A stretch of 64,000 bases of DNA from Methylotenera sp. (GCA_013141495.1 JABFQV010000008.1:1-64000), one strand, 5' to 3'. Counted from the stretch's first letter, positions 37,442 through 46,953 are shown. The notes: generated by a model from the letters alone, not told the origin. Numbers and translations: made by a program.

Positions 37442-39277
37442 TTACTGCGAATCGCGTGCCACAACGGGCTCAGCGCCAATCACACGGTTACGACCCGATT
37501 GCTTTGCCAAATATAACGCAGCGTCAGCGCGTGGCAAAATGCTATCGGCATCTTCTCCAGTCACCCTCTCAGCTACACCAGCACTAAAAGTGATGAGTAC
37601 GCGTTCATTGTTATGCAGAAAAAAGTTTTTGGTTAGCTCGCGTTGTAACCCTGAGATTACCTCTACTGCATCATCTTGTTTTGAGCCGGGTAATAGAATC
37701 ACAAACTCTTCACCGCCGTAGCGTGCTAGCACGTCAGTACTGCGCAAAATGCCTTTCACTACCTTTGCCAAGTGCGCGAGGGCTTTGTCGCCTGTGGAGT
37801 GACCTAAAGTGTCGTTAATTTTTTTGAAATGGTCAATGTCGAGCATAGCGAGCGAGAGTGCCGTGCTATGTCGGTCAGCACGCTCAAATTCTCTGGTTAA
37901 GGCCTCGTCCATGCCGCGCCTGTTCAATGCGCCGGTTAAAAAGTCCTCGTGTGCCACTTCGCTAATGTAATCAAGTTTGACGGTGAGTTCAACAATTTGC
38001 TTCTCTGCATATTCTACTTTTTTCTGCGTTTCTTGCAGGGCTTCATGGTTTTGTTTAGCGTCTTCGTTCATTGCGCTGATGTCGCCGACCAAGCTTTCGA
38101 GAATGCTGCTGAGTTCTGCGATGTTATCAGTTGCGTTAATTTGGTCGTGGTAGGTTTGAATTTTGCTTTGATAGCTTCCAGTGCTGACGGTGATGTCTGC
38201 CAAGCGGCTTACAAAGGTGCTGACCATGCTTCTCAATGTTTCTTTTGCGGCAAGTAGTCCAGGCTTGATGTTAGATTGCTTGAAAATTAACTCTTTCAGG
38301 CTACTTTCAGCATTGTAAACAGCATCGATGTTAAGCGGTTTGGAAATAATCTCTTGAACAATCGCTAATTGGCCGTGCAGCCATTTATCCTCAATGGTGA
38401 GCTCGCCCATGCTGGAAACCAGCAGGCGCAGTATCTGTATTAGCGCTTCTTGCATGCGATGCTGAGAGTCGTTTTGCATCTCAGCGCGTAGCAATGTGGA
38501 TTTTAACGCATCGTTCAGTTTGTCCACCTCTTCAATGGTTTCAGCCGCTTCCGCACGTTTAATGAGCGCTTGGATTCTGGTGAGCGCACTAGGTATTTCT
38601 GCAAACTGAGGAGCAACCACTAAATTGATTGTTCTAATCAGCATGTCGCGCCAAGCCGTTGCAACTAACTTTTTGTTGTCGTTGTTACTGCTAACAGCAC
38701 TTGCCTTATGCGTTATTACGGACGGTGTTGATGGTGCTGTGGTGGAGCTTGATATTGCAGAAGGCAAAGCGGCTGGCGTTTCGATGCCTGCTTGACCGTC
38801 GCCCCATGAGGTGATGAGCGCCTGGATTTTTTGACTTAACTGGGCGGGGTCATTGCCAAAATGGATGATTACTTGGTTAACCCCCTCTTTTTTTCGGCTC
38901 AGGGTTAAACCACTATGGTTGACATCAAGCTGCTTTAGCAAATAGCGTAATAGCGCACCCCAGTTGGCGGCATCACCTGTACCCGCAGTCGATTGAAGCA
39001 GAATTCGTAATTGTGCTTCTAAATTAGATGCGTCTTGCCTCTCGATTAAAGTTGCAATTTTTTTTGCGATAGACGTGTATTGAGGGTTATTTTTACTTTT
39101 CTCTTGCAGTACTTTTTCAAGAGAAGCGTTGAGTATGGCTGACTGTTTGCTAGGCTGGATGCCGGAAATTTCCTCGTAAACGCGACGATAATTTTCAGGT
39201 GTAGGTGGACTTTGGATTTTAGAAAGCTTAATAAGCGTTTGACGTGCTAATTCTAAAGGTGTTAATTTCTGTTCCAT
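37442..39277 (-). CDS. Diguanylate cyclase (GGDEF domain)
   Basis: A 611-residue soluble protein. The N-terminal half (1-430) is helical with no membrane segment and no domain that I can name; it includes a Ser/Thr/Ala-rich linker near 170-190 and a coiled-coil at about 400-440. The GGDEF domain (about 445-605) has DFLTGALNRRGMDEAL, the active site RYGGEEFVILLPG and the inhibitory RxxD site (RSTD) five residues before it. It should therefore make cyclic di-GMP and be product-inhibited. It faces away from csp and converges with the small gene at 37068. Confidence 0.93.
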   Translation of the reverse strand: MEQKLTPLELARQTLIKLSKIQSPPTPENYRRVYEEISGIQPSKQSAILNASLEKVLQEKSKNNPQYTSIAKKIATLIERQDASNLEAQLRILLQSTAGTGDAANWGALLRYLLKQLDVNHSGLTLSRKKEGVNQVIIHFGNDPAQLSQKIQALITSWGDGQAGIETPAALPSAISSSTTAPSTPSVITHKASAVSSNNDNKKLVATAWRDMLIRTINLVVAPQFAEIPSALTRIQALIKRAEAAETIEEVDKLNDALKSTLLRAEMQNDSQHRMQEALIQILRLLVSSMGELTIEDKWLHGQLAIVQEIISKPLNIDAVYNAESSLKELIFKQSNIKPGLLAAKETLRSMVSTFVSRLADITVSTGSYQSKIQTYHDQINATDNIAELSSILESLVGDISAMNEDAKQNHEALQETQKKVEYAEKQIVELTVKLDYISEVAHEDFLTGALNRRGMDEALTREFERADRHSTALSLAMLDIDHFKKINDTLGHSTGDKALAHLAKVVKGILRSTDVLARYGGEEFVILLPGSKQDDAVEVISGLQRELTKNFFLHNNERVLITFSAGVAERVTGEDADSILPRADAALYLAKQSGRNRVIGAEPVVARDSQ

Positions 39278-39394
39278 ATAATCTTATTGCCCATGTACCC
39301 GTTTGGGTGATTGTTGCACGACGTTACAATTAGAACAAGTAAGAATATCACAGCCGACTGTATTTATTTGGGTAGGCGCTGGATTCAGACAAAA

Positions 39395-39420
39395 AAAATG
39401 ACCCGATTAAGGGTCATTTT
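39395..39420 (-). terminator. Terminator after the cold-shock gene
   Basis: AAAATGACCC (39395-39404) pairs with GGGTCATTTT (39411-39420) around a 6-base loop. On the minus strand it continues into a run of T, giving a strong intrinsic terminator 19 bases past the csp stop. Confidence 0.9.
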
Positions 39421-39438
39421 TACTGGATTCTTTAAGTA

Positions 39439-39642
39439 CTAAACCTTCTGAATGTTAGAAGCTTGTTTACCTTTTGGTCCATCAGTTACGTCGAAAGTAA
39501 CGCGATCGTTTTCTTTTAAGCTTTTGTAGCCACTATCAACGATTGCTGAGAAATGTGCGAATAAATCGTCACCACCTGCGTCAGGAGTAATGAAACCAAA
39601 ACCTTTAGAATCATTAAACCATTTTACTAAACCTGTTGCCAT
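39439..39642 (-). CDS. Cold-shock protein, CspA family
   Basis: A 67-residue single OB-fold RNA/DNA chaperone. RNP1 (KGFGFI, about residues 15-20) and RNP2 (DLFAHF, about 27-32) are intact, along with the WF of GLVKWFND. Length is exact for the family. A good minus-strand promoter lies at 39751-39779, which implies a leader of about 100 bases, as is usual for csp genes with temperature-dependent leaders. A strong terminator closes it. Confidence 0.97.
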   Translation of the reverse strand: MATGLVKWFNDSKGFGFITPDAGGDDLFAHFSAIVDSGYKSLKENDRVTFDVTDGPKGKQASNIQKV

Positions 39643-39750
39643 ATCTTATTCCATACTCTTAAAAAAGGGAGACACCCTGAAAGTTCGGGTTTTTAAACAC
39701 AATCAATCTAAAAAAGACTAAAAGATTAAAAATTCAAACGCCTAGAATGC

Positions 39751-39779
39751 TTTTTACGGGTAAATAATAGCTGTGTCAA
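39751..39779 (-). promoter_or_regulatory. Sigma70-type promoter for the cold-shock gene
   Basis: On the minus strand TTGACA (39779-39774) is followed after 17 bases by TAAAAA (39756-39751). The predicted start would be near 39744, leaving about 100 bases of untranslated leader before the ATG at 39642, including a small ACCC/GGGT hairpin. Confidence 0.6.
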
Positions 39780-40012
39780 GCATTATTTTAATTATTTCTA
39801 TAGGGTTTCTATAGAGGTAGGCTGTTTTTTTTAGTTTAATCATGCTGTTAGCTTGCATAATTGAGCTTGTAGGGCTATAGTTCGCTCCGCGTTTGGTAGT
39901 GCTTACGCTATTGTATATTTTTTCCACTATTCCTGCGGTTTTAATGTTGCTACAAACTCATTTAGATTGTTGCTTCAACTGCGGGTCTTAAATGATGATT
40001 GGAGTAATAGCC

Positions 40013-40273
40013 TTGGCTAAAGAAGAATTGATTGAAATGAGCGGTGTTGTGATGGAAATTCTGCCGGATTCGCGTTATCGCGTAACGTTAGATAACGGTC
40101 ACTCACTGATTGCCTATACTGGCGGTAAAATGAAAAAGAACCACATCCGTATTTTGGCGGGTGATAAAGTGACGCTTGAGTTGTCACCGTATGATGTAAA
40201 CAACGGGCGTATTACTTTTAGACATATTGAAAATACTGGCTCGACTTATACACCAAGAAAACGTACTTATTAA
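40013..40273 (+). CDS. infA: Translation initiation factor IF-1, second copy type
   Basis: An 86-residue S1-like OB-fold protein that occupies the ribosomal A site during initiation. [12 protein letters not shown], the [11 protein letters not shown] and [18 protein letters not shown] core are clear. The C-terminus continues about 15 residues beyond the standard IF-1 ([12 protein letters not shown]), like the stand-alone infA paralogue of betaproteobacteria. ATG at 39992 is the longest start, but GGAG at 40001-40004 places the ribosome at the TTG at 40013, which gives the canonical N-terminus. It is divergent from the cold-shock gene. Confidence 0.93.
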   Translation: MAKEELIEMSGVVMEILPDSRYRVTLDNGHSLIAYTGGKMKKNHIRILAGDKVTLELSPYDVNNGRITFRHIENTGSTYTPRKRTY

Positions 40274-40364
40274 TTAGCGTTGTTTATTAAAAGATGCGCC
40301 TCAATTTAAAGATAGGCTCAATAAAATAACCTTTTTAATTATAAGGTTATGTCAACAATAGTAT

Positions 40365-40393
40365 TTGACATGTATTTGTATCTTTTGATAAAA
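40365..40393 (+). promoter_or_regulatory. Promoter of the metal efflux operon
   Basis: TTGACA (40365-40370) is followed after 16-17 bases by GATAAA/ATAAAA (40387-40393), ending about 20 bases before the first start codon at 40412. The leader would be very short. No clear metal-regulator palindrome was identified around it. Confidence 0.45.
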
Positions 40394-40411
40394 GATGATA
40401 TTGTGTAAGTC

Positions 40412-40813
40412 ATGTTTCTAGCACTTAATAAAAAGAGTTTGTGGGTTATTGTGATTTGGTTTGCGATTTTGCAAGCTTTTTCGCCGTTTATTCATGGGCA
40501 TTTTGAGGCTGATACACCCGCTCAGGGTGTAGGCTTGCATATCCATATGCAAGCGTTTGAGCAAGCAAATCCGCTCGCTAGTGATAAAGTACATGTACTG
40601 CAAAATGTCGGTGATGCGATACATACTATAGGCGTTGATAAGGCACGCATCATAAGTGTGGATTTATTGCCACCGCCTTTATTTACGGTATTGTTGGTTT
40701 TGTTTTTGTTTGTGCTGGCCACAAAATTTGCCAGACTTAGTTTTGCACGCCCCCTCTATCTTCCTTTATATCTCCGCCCGCAATCTAAACCGCGGGCCCC
40801 GCCTTTTTCCTGA
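40412..40813 (+). CDS. Small His-containing membrane protein heading the efflux operon (CzcI-like)
   Basis: A 133-residue protein with an N-terminal hydrophobic segment (about 8-24, signal or anchor), a short external part with FIHGHFEAD and GLHIHMQAFE (several His residues that could bind metal), a second helix (about 88-106), and a basic proline-rich tail. Similar small proteins precede czcCBA-type operons in betaproteobacteria, where CzcI is thought to modulate expression. The 118-base gap to the czcC-like gene and the shared strand support one operon. Function is inferred from position. Confidence 0.65.
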   Translation: MFLALNKKSLWVIVIWFAILQAFSPFIHGHFEADTPAQGVGLHIHMQAFEQANPLASDKVHVLQNVGDAIHTIGVDKARIISVDLLPPPLFTVLLVLFLFVLATKFARLSFARPLYLPLYLRPQSKPRAPPFS

Positions 40814-40931
40814 CATAATCAAGTGTTAAAGTATTTACGCTAGCGTAAGTGCTATTTTGATATTATTTCATTCGACTATTCACCATTGACTAAAAAATGG
40901 TGATAGCTCCAAAATGAAATCAGGAGAGTTT

Positions 40932-42188
40932 ATGCGATATATTTCCCAAATTTTTCTGTTGATCGCGTTACTGCAATCGACAGCTAATATAGCTTTGGCC
41001 GAACCAGTTCAACATGAGGTTGATCATTTTGATGTGCTGACGGTTAATCCTAACCTGCAATTGAACGAGGTGTTAGAAAAAACATTTTTACGTCATCCAT
41101 TACAGGCTACTTTACGATCACGCGATTCAGTCGTTTCTGCCAAAAAACTGGTAGCGAATGCCATGTTGCCAACAGCGCCTGCGGTGAGTTTATTGCATCA
41201 AAACGATGTGTTAGGCAGTGGCCGCGGTGAACGTGAGTGGCAAGCGGAGATGGAACTGCCGATTTGGCTACCTAACCAACGTAATAACCGACTAAAAGTG
41301 GCAGACGCGAGCCAATCGGGCGTGATTGCGAGCCGAGAAAGTTTAAAGTTGCATGTGGCGGGTCAGTTACGTGAGGCGTTATGGGATGTTGCCGCCAATG
41401 ACAACAATCTCGCCTTGGCGCTCAATCAATTAGAAGTGGCTAATAAGCTTCAGCGCGATGTTGAAAAGCGTCATCAGGCAGGTGAAATGGCTAAAACGGA
41501 TGTGATGCTGGCGCAACAGGAAACCTTACGTGCAGAAAAAGACAAATTGCGTGCCGAGGCTGAGGTGATGCATGCGCGACATCGTTATTATTTGCTTACA
41601 GGCATACGTGAATTACCTGTTAGTTATACCGAGAAGCAGTCTGAGCTGGAGGATTACAGTCAATCGTCAATCTGGCTTGAAGCCCAATCTAAGGTGGGAT
41701 TGGCAGAAACAGAGCGTAGCCTAGCGCAGGTAGAAAGCCATGAAAACATGCAGGTGTTATTTAATATGCGCAGTACAAAAGGTGCATTTGATAGCACAGC
41801 CAATGATAGCGTGGGGCTTAAATTGCGTATTCCATTTGGTGGTGAAACGCGTGCCGCGCCAATTAAAGCCGCAGCCGAGCTTGGGGTTGGCAATGCATTG
41901 AGCGAGCGCGAAACGCTTAAATATGCACTGGAGGCGGCTATGCATGAAGCTGAGCATAATTTAAGTGTAAGCCGTGAGGAATTAGCCATTGCCAATAAGC
42001 AGTTTGATATTGCTAAAGAGAGCGTCAGGCTCGCACAAAAGGCTTTTCAATTAGGTGAGGCTGATTTAGTTAGTTTGCTACGCGTACAAGCACAAACTTT
42101 TGAGGCTGAGCGCGCATTTACCACCCGTCAAATTCAAGTGCAGTGGGATATTGCCCGCTACAACCAAACCGTAGGAGTGCTTCCATGA
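40932..42188 (+). CDS. Outer-membrane efflux protein, CzcC-like (TolC family)
   Basis: A 418-residue outer-membrane channel of a tripartite metal efflux pump. The signal peptide (about 1-23) ends ALA. The outer membrane factor repeats with long coiled coils cover about 45-240 and 245-415. ATG at 40932 is chosen because GGAG lies eight bases ahead of it; the upstream ATG at 40914 precedes that site. Its last codon overlaps the next start (ATGA). It should join the adaptor and RND pump encoded next to span the whole envelope. Confidence 0.9.
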   Translation: MRYISQIFLLIALLQSTANIALAEPVQHEVDHFDVLTVNPNLQLNEVLEKTFLRHPLQATLRSRDSVVSAKKLVANAMLPTAPAVSLLHQNDVLGSGRGEREWQAEMELPIWLPNQRNNRLKVADASQSGVIASRESLKLHVAGQLREALWDVAANDNNLALALNQLEVANKLQRDVEKRHQAGEMAKTDVMLAQQETLRAEKDKLRAEAEVMHARHRYYLLTGIRELPVSYTEKQSELEDYSQSSIWLEAQSKVGLAETERSLAQVESHENMQVLFNMRSTKGAFDSTANDSVGLKLRIPFGGETRAAPIKAAAELGVGNALSERETLKYALEAAMHEAEHNLSVSREELAIANKQFDIAKESVRLAQKAFQLGEADLVSLLRVQAQTFEAERAFTTRQIQVQWDIARYNQTVGVLP

Positions 42189-43288
42189 GTTATTTTTATA
42201 AGCGTTATTTTGTATTGTTAAGTATGGCTACAGTGGCTTTAGTGAGTACCGCACAGGCGGCTGACATAGTCATGACAGCAACGCAACAACAGAGTTTAGG
42301 TGTTAGCGTCAGTGTAGTAGGTAAAAATACGGTGTTAAGTAGCCGTCGTTTTCCTGCCGAAATCGTGGTGCCGGTTGGTCAAGAGCGTGTAGTGAGTGCA
42401 CCGCAATCTGGTTTGCTGGATCAACTCTATGTGGCAGCAGGGCAAAGCGTTAAAAAAGGGCAAGTGATTGCGCATTTAATTAGCCCTGATTTATTAAACT
42501 TGCAGCGAGATTATCTGCAAGCGCAGACGCAAAAAAAGTTGGCAGCAAAAAGTTTATCTCGAGATGCTGAGTTATTGAAAGATGGCATTATTGCGCAACG
42601 CCGTTATTCGCAAACTGAAAGTGCGCATGAAGAAGCAAGTGCGGCATTAGCTCAGCGTAAGCAGGCTTTAAATTTAGCGGGAATGAATGATGTTGCTATT
42701 GGTAAGTTAAGCCCAACGTCAGGCATGACGAGTGGTATTAGCATTGTGGCGCCTATGGATGGTCAGGTGTTAGCGCAAATGGTCATCAGCGGCCAGCGCG
42801 TGGACATGGCGATGCCGTTGTATAGAATTGCTAAACTGAACCCGCTTTGGCTAGAAATACATGCCCCGCTTGAAGGTTTGCCGTTTGTTAAACAAGGCAT
42901 GCCGGTGCAAATTCCTAAACTGCAGGCAAGTGGTAAGCTGATTGCGGTGATCCGTAGTGTGAATAAAACAGATCAAACCTTGCACTTACGGGCAGAAATC
43001 ACCAACGGCGCTGAAAAACTATCGCCAGGACAGATTGTTGAGGCTGAAATTAGCCTTGGCGGACAGTCGCAACATTTTAGCGTGCCAAAATCGGCGCTTG
43101 CAAGGCAGGGCGCTACAGCGGTTGTATTTGTGCAAACAAAAACCGGGTTTAGTCCGCTCACAGTAAAAGTTATTTCTGAGCAGGGTGATGAGGCGATTGT
43201 TGACGCGGCATTTAAAGGTGATGAGAAAATTGCAGTGACAGGTATTGCTGCCATTAAAGGTGCCTGGTTAGGTTTGGGTGGCGAATAA
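42185..43288 (+). CDS. Periplasmic adaptor of heavy-metal RND pump, CzcB-like
   Basis: A 367-residue membrane-fusion protein linking the inner-membrane pump and outer-membrane channel. The signal peptide (about 1-25) ends AQA. The lipoyl-like half motifs flank an alpha hairpin (about 95-170): VVSAPQSGLLDQLYVAAGQSVKKGQ and SIVAPMDGQVLAQMVISGQRV. A beta-barrel domain follows. GGAG is eight bases ahead of the ATG at 42185, which overlaps the czcC-like stop. The longer frame from 42143 is only overlap with the neighbour. Confidence 0.92.
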   Translation: MSYFYKRYFVLLSMATVALVSTAQAADIVMTATQQQSLGVSVSVVGKNTVLSSRRFPAEIVVPVGQERVVSAPQSGLLDQLYVAAGQSVKKGQVIAHLISPDLLNLQRDYLQAQTQKKLAAKSLSRDAELLKDGIIAQRRYSQTESAHEEASAALAQRKQALNLAGMNDVAIGKLSPTSGMTSGISIVAPMDGQVLAQMVISGQRVDMAMPLYRIAKLNPLWLEIHAPLEGLPFVKQGMPVQIPKLQASGKLIAVIRSVNKTDQTLHLRAEITNGAEKLSPGQIVEAEISLGGQSQHFSVPKSALARQGATAVVFVQTKTGFSPLTVKVISEQGDEAIVDAAFKGDEKIAVTGIAAIKGAWLGLGGE

Positions 43289-46200
43289 TGTTAGCTAAAC
43301 TCATTCAATTTGCGCTCACGCAGCGCTTACTCATGCTGATTCTTACGCTAGGCTTGGCGGCGGCGGGCGCGCTAGCTTATCAATCATTACCGATTGATGC
43401 CTTTCCCGACGTATCTTCAACGCAGGTTAAAATCATTATTAAAGCGCCCGGCATGACGCCAGAAGAAGTTGAAGCGCGTATTACCGCCCCGATTGAAGTT
43501 GAGATGCTGGGTATTCCGCATCAGGTTGGCTTGCGCGCGGTGGCCAAGTATGCGCTCACTGACATTACGGTGGATTTTAAAGATGGAACCGATATTTATT
43601 GGGCACGGCAACAGGTGGCCGAGCGCCTGAATGCAGTATGGAGTAATTTACCTGCTGATGTTTCTGGCGGTATGGCGCCGTTAACGACACCTTTGGGTGA
43701 GATGTTTATGTTTACGGTGCAAAGCGATACGCTGAGCTTACAAGAGAAACGTAGCTTGTTGGACTGGGTGATTCGCCCGCAATTGCGCACAGTGCCAGGG
43801 GTTGCCGATGTGAATGCGCTAGGTGGCTTGGTGCGCAGCTTTGAAATTGTGCCAGACAATGCACGTATGTATGCGCGTGGCGTGGCAATTGATACGTTAC
43901 AAAGCGTGTTAGAAAACAATAATCGTAACGGTGGTGCTGGCAGGCTAAGCGATGGCGAAGGTTCATTGTTGGTGCGCGCTGAAGGCGGCTTTAAAACCAT
44001 CGATGACGTTAAAAACACCATTGTGCGTAGCGAGCAGGGCATGTCGGTCAGAATTGCCGATGTTGCCGATGTCCGCATAGGCTCACTCACTCGTTATGGC
44101 GCTGTTACCAGCAATGGCACAGGGGAGGTGGTAGAAGGCTTGGTGTTAGGTTTACGTGGCGCCAATGCACAAAAACTGGTCGAAGGCGTAAAAGCCAAGC
44201 TTGCCGAAATTGCACCTAGTCTGCCTAAAGGTACCAACATCCATGTTTTTTATGATCGCGGTAATTTGGTAGAGCGTGCAGTACATACCGTGACTAAAGC
44301 ATTATTAGAAGCCGTGGTGTTGGTGCTGATATTACTGGTATTGTTTTTAGGTAATTTTAGAGCTGCATTGACCATTGCTTTCATACTGCCGCTGTCAGCT
44401 TTATTTACTTTTTTACTCATGCGTAATTTTGACATGTCCGCCAATTTAATGAGCTTGGGCGGCTTGACCATTGCCATTGGTATGTTGGTGGATGCCGCGG
44501 TGGTGGTGGTTGAGAATGTGGTTTCGCATCTGGCGGATACTAAAAAGGCAGGCTCCTTGCCCAGAATGCATATTATCTACCGTGCCGTACGTGAGGTCAG
44601 CGTGCCGGTTACAGCGGGGGTGTTAATTATCATCACCGTGTTTTTACCTTTACTCACTTTGCAAGGGCTTGAAGGCAAGCTGTTTACACCAGTTGCGCTG
44701 ACTATTATGTTTGCCTTGGCGGGGTCGCTGTTTTTATCTCTAACTGTCATCCCCGTGCTGGCTTCATTTCTACTCAAAGAAGTCAGCCATGAAGAACCGT
44801 GGTTAGTGAGAAAAGCGTTAAGCGTTTATGAGCCGATACTTAACTGGTCTTTAGATCATGCCAAATTGATTGTCATCGGTGCCTTTGTGCTGTTAGCTGT
44901 TACCGGCGTTGTTTATACGCAAATTGGTAAAACCTTTATGCCTACCATGGATGAAGGCGATCTGATTGTTGGGGTGGAAAAATTGCCGTCCATCAATCTG
45001 CAACAAAGCTTGCTCACTGATATGAACGTGCAGCGTGCTATTTTAAGCCAAGTGCCTGAAGTGAAGGGCGTTTTTTCCAGAGTTGGCTCAGACGAACTTG
45101 GGCTAGACCCGATGGGCTTAAATCAAACCGATAACTTTTTGATTTTAAAGCCGACCAGTGAATGGCGCATGAAAACCAAAGAAGCGTTAATTGACGAGCT
45201 ACGCAAGGTCATGGCGCAAATGCCGGGTTTGGATTACAGCTTTACACAGCCTATTGACATGCGTGTGAATGAAATGATTTTAGGCGTGCGCGGAGATTTA
45301 GCCATCAAGATATTCGGCCCTGATTTAAAAGCACTCGATGCTAAAGCGCAGCAAATCATCAGTATTTTGGATTCGATTAAAGGCAGCCAGGACGTTTATA
45401 CGCCGCAAAATAGTGGTGTTCAATATCTGCAAATTAAAATAGACCGTGTAGCTGCAGGCAGGCTGGGTTTAGATATTGCTGAAATTGAAAATATCTTGCT
45501 GGCCCAACTTGAAGGCAAGCAGGTAGGTGTCGTGCAAGAAGCCCAAAAACGTACGCCAGTGTTGCTTCGCGGTAGCGTAGATTTACGTGCGTCACCGTCA
45601 GACTTCGGCAACTTAATGCTCACGCTGTCTAATGGCACCAACGTGCCACTTTCAGCCGTGGCTAAAATAGAGCGTGAAGAAGGCCCGGTAAAGGTGGATA
45701 GAGAGCGTGGCGTGCGTATGGTGGTGGTTACCGCCAATATCCGTAACCGTGATTTAGTCAGCTTTGTAGATGAAGCCAGGCAACGCATTGATAGCGAAGT
45801 GAAGCTAGAAGAGGGTTACTCTATTAAATTAGGTGGCCAGTTTGAAAATCAGCAACGCGCTGCGGCTCGTTTAGCTATTGTAGTGCCTGTTGCCATTGGT
45901 TTGATTTTCTTACTGTTGTTCGCTACTTTTGGCTCGATTAAACAATCCTTGCTAATTTTATCTAACATTCCATTTGCCATGATAGGCGGTGTGTTTGGTT
46001 TGTGGATTTCAGGCGAGTATTTATCGGTGCCGGCTTCAGTTGGATTTATTGCTTTGCTGGGGATTGCAGTATTGAACGGCGTAGTGATGGTGAGCTATTT
46101 TAATCTGCTGGCAGCGCAGGGAATGGATCAATTAAGCATTGTGGTTGAAGGCGCAAAGCGCAGACTAAGACCGGTGTTGATGACGGCAAGTATTGCCGCA

Positions 46201-46347
46201 TTTGGCTTGGTGCCACTGTTATTTGCTACCGGCCCAGGTTCAGAGATTCAAAAGCCGCTCGCCATTGTAGTGATTGGTGGTCTGGTGACCTCAACCGCAC
46301 TCACATTGGTCTTGCTGCCCATTTTTTATCGACGATTTTTTAAGTAG
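43288..46347 (+). CDS. Heavy-metal efflux RND pump, CzcA/CusA family
   Basis: A 1019-residue proton-driven RND transporter with twelve membrane helices and two large periplasmic loops. Start AYQSLPIDAFPDVSSTQVKI, helix-4 segment GGLTIAIGMLVDAAVVVVENV, and the mirrored helix-10/11 region (FIALLGIAVLNGVVMVSYFN) are typical of the HME class. Helix 4 has a single Asp plus the Glu, and lacks the DFG of CzcA-type Zn/Co/Cd pumps, so the metal may be Cu/Ag or another ion. The metal is not proven. The start overlaps the adaptor stop by one base. Confidence 0.94.
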   Translation: MLAKLIQFALTQRLLMLILTLGLAAAGALAYQSLPIDAFPDVSSTQVKIIIKAPGMTPEEVEARITAPIEVEMLGIPHQVGLRAVAKYALTDITVDFKDGTDIYWARQQVAERLNAVWSNLPADVSGGMAPLTTPLGEMFMFTVQSDTLSLQEKRSLLDWVIRPQLRTVPGVADVNALGGLVRSFEIVPDNARMYARGVAIDTLQSVLENNNRNGGAGRLSDGEGSLLVRAEGGFKTIDDVKNTIVRSEQGMSVRIADVADVRIGSLTRYGAVTSNGTGEVVEGLVLGLRGANAQKLVEGVKAKLAEIAPSLPKGTNIHVFYDRGNLVERAVHTVTKALLEAVVLVLILLVLFLGNFRAALTIAFILPLSALFTFLLMRNFDMSANLMSLGGLTIAIGMLVDAAVVVVENVVSHLADTKKAGSLPRMHIIYRAVREVSVPVTAGVLIIITVFLPLLTLQGLEGKLFTPVALTIMFALAGSLFLSLTVIPVLASFLLKEVSHEEPWLVRKALSVYEPILNWSLDHAKLIVIGAFVLLAVTGVVYTQIGKTFMPTMDEGDLIVGVEKLPSINLQQSLLTDMNVQRAILSQVPEVKGVFSRVGSDELGLDPMGLNQTDNFLILKPTSEWRMKTKEALIDELRKVMAQMPGLDYSFTQPIDMRVNEMILGVRGDLAIKIFGPDLKALDAKAQQIISILDSIKGSQDVYTPQNSGVQYLQIKIDRVAAGRLGLDIAEIENILLAQLEGKQVGVVQEAQKRTPVLLRGSVDLRASPSDFGNLMLTLSNGTNVPLSAVAKIEREEGPVKVDRERGVRMVVVTANIRNRDLVSFVDEARQRIDSEVKLEEGYSIKLGGQFENQQRAAARLAIVVPVAIGLIFLLLFATFGSIKQSLLILSNIPFAMIGGVFGLWISGEYLSVPASVGFIALLGIAVLNGVVMVSYFNLLAAQGMDQLSIVVEGAKRRLRPVLMTASIAAFGLVPLLFATGPGSEIQKPLAIVVIGGLVTSTALTLVLLPIFYRRFFK

Positions 46348-46356
46348 AGGTGGACT

Positions 46357-46695
46357 ATGACACAAGATACAACTTTGCAGAATTCAGTAGCGCAAGGTCT
46401 TTTAATTATCATTGCGCCACCTGATTTAGAAGAAACATTGATTGATATATTGTTGCAAAAAACCGAAATTTCCGGTTTTACAACCAGTAATGTGAGCGGC
46501 CATGGCAGTAGCCATGGCGAAGGTGTCGTCAAATTGAGTATCGCGGAGCAGGTGACAGGCAGGCAACGGCGGGTACAGTTTATGACGCATGCTGTGCTTG
46601 TTGATTTGCAAAACCTAGTGGCGAGCCTTAAAGTGCAATTTAAAAATACAGATATACACTATATATTGATGCCGATTGCAGAAATACCGGCGTGA
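46357..46695 (+). CDS. DUF3240 family protein
   Basis: A 112-residue cytosolic protein of the DUF3240 family, small PII/CutA-like proteins commonly encoded after metal RND pumps. The GHGSSHGEG stretch (about residues 48-56) with two His could bind metal or nucleotide. It lies nine bases after the pump with AGAGG before the ATG, and a strong terminator follows. A sensory or metal-delivery role in the same efflux system is likely but unproven. Confidence 0.85.
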   Translation: MTQDTTLQNSVAQGLLIIIAPPDLEETLIDILLQKTEISGFTTSNVSGHGSSHGEGVVKLSIAEQVTGRQRRVQFMTHAVLVDLQNLVASLKVQFKNTDIHYILMPIAEIPA

Positions 46696-46712
46696 TGTAG
46701 AAGTCAAATGAC

Positions 46713-46746
46713 AAACAAAAAGCCGCAGCAATGCGGCTTTTTGTTT
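46713..46746 (+). terminator. Terminator of the metal efflux operon
   Basis: AAACAAAAAGCCGCA (46713-46727) pairs perfectly with TGCGGCTTTTTGTTT (46732-46746) around a GCAA loop, with the T run built into the 3' arm. Confidence 0.92.
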
Positions 46747-46854
46747 ATGGTGCGTCCGTTAGGTTACCTCAGCTAGACTCATAATCTTTGTGTATATTTA
46801 CCTTGCATAGCCACGCATGGAAAGATACAGTTTAAATTAAATTAACGGTTAAGT

Positions 46855-46868
46855 TTGATGTAGGTCAA
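46855..46868 (+). promoter_or_regulatory. FNR/Anr-like site upstream of the HD-GYP regulator
   Basis: TTGAT-GTAG-GTCAA matches the FNR/Anr pattern TTGAT-N4-RTCAA, about 85-99 bases upstream of the gene start at 46954. The location fits an activator site if transcription starts near 46910. This suggests oxygen-dependent expression, but no second site was seen. Confidence 0.45.
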
Positions 46869-46953
46869 GTCATCTATTTGTGTGGGTAGCCAGCCAGATG
46901 ATGAGATAGTAGAATCGCCGTGCTTTTTTATAAATCAATAAGTTAAGTCTGAT

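Noticed and set aside
43596-44090. Long minus-strand open frame of 164 codons
   Set aside because: It lies wholly inside the RND pump gene on the other strand; its Ser/Thr/Pro/Ala-rich composition is typical of a shadow frame.
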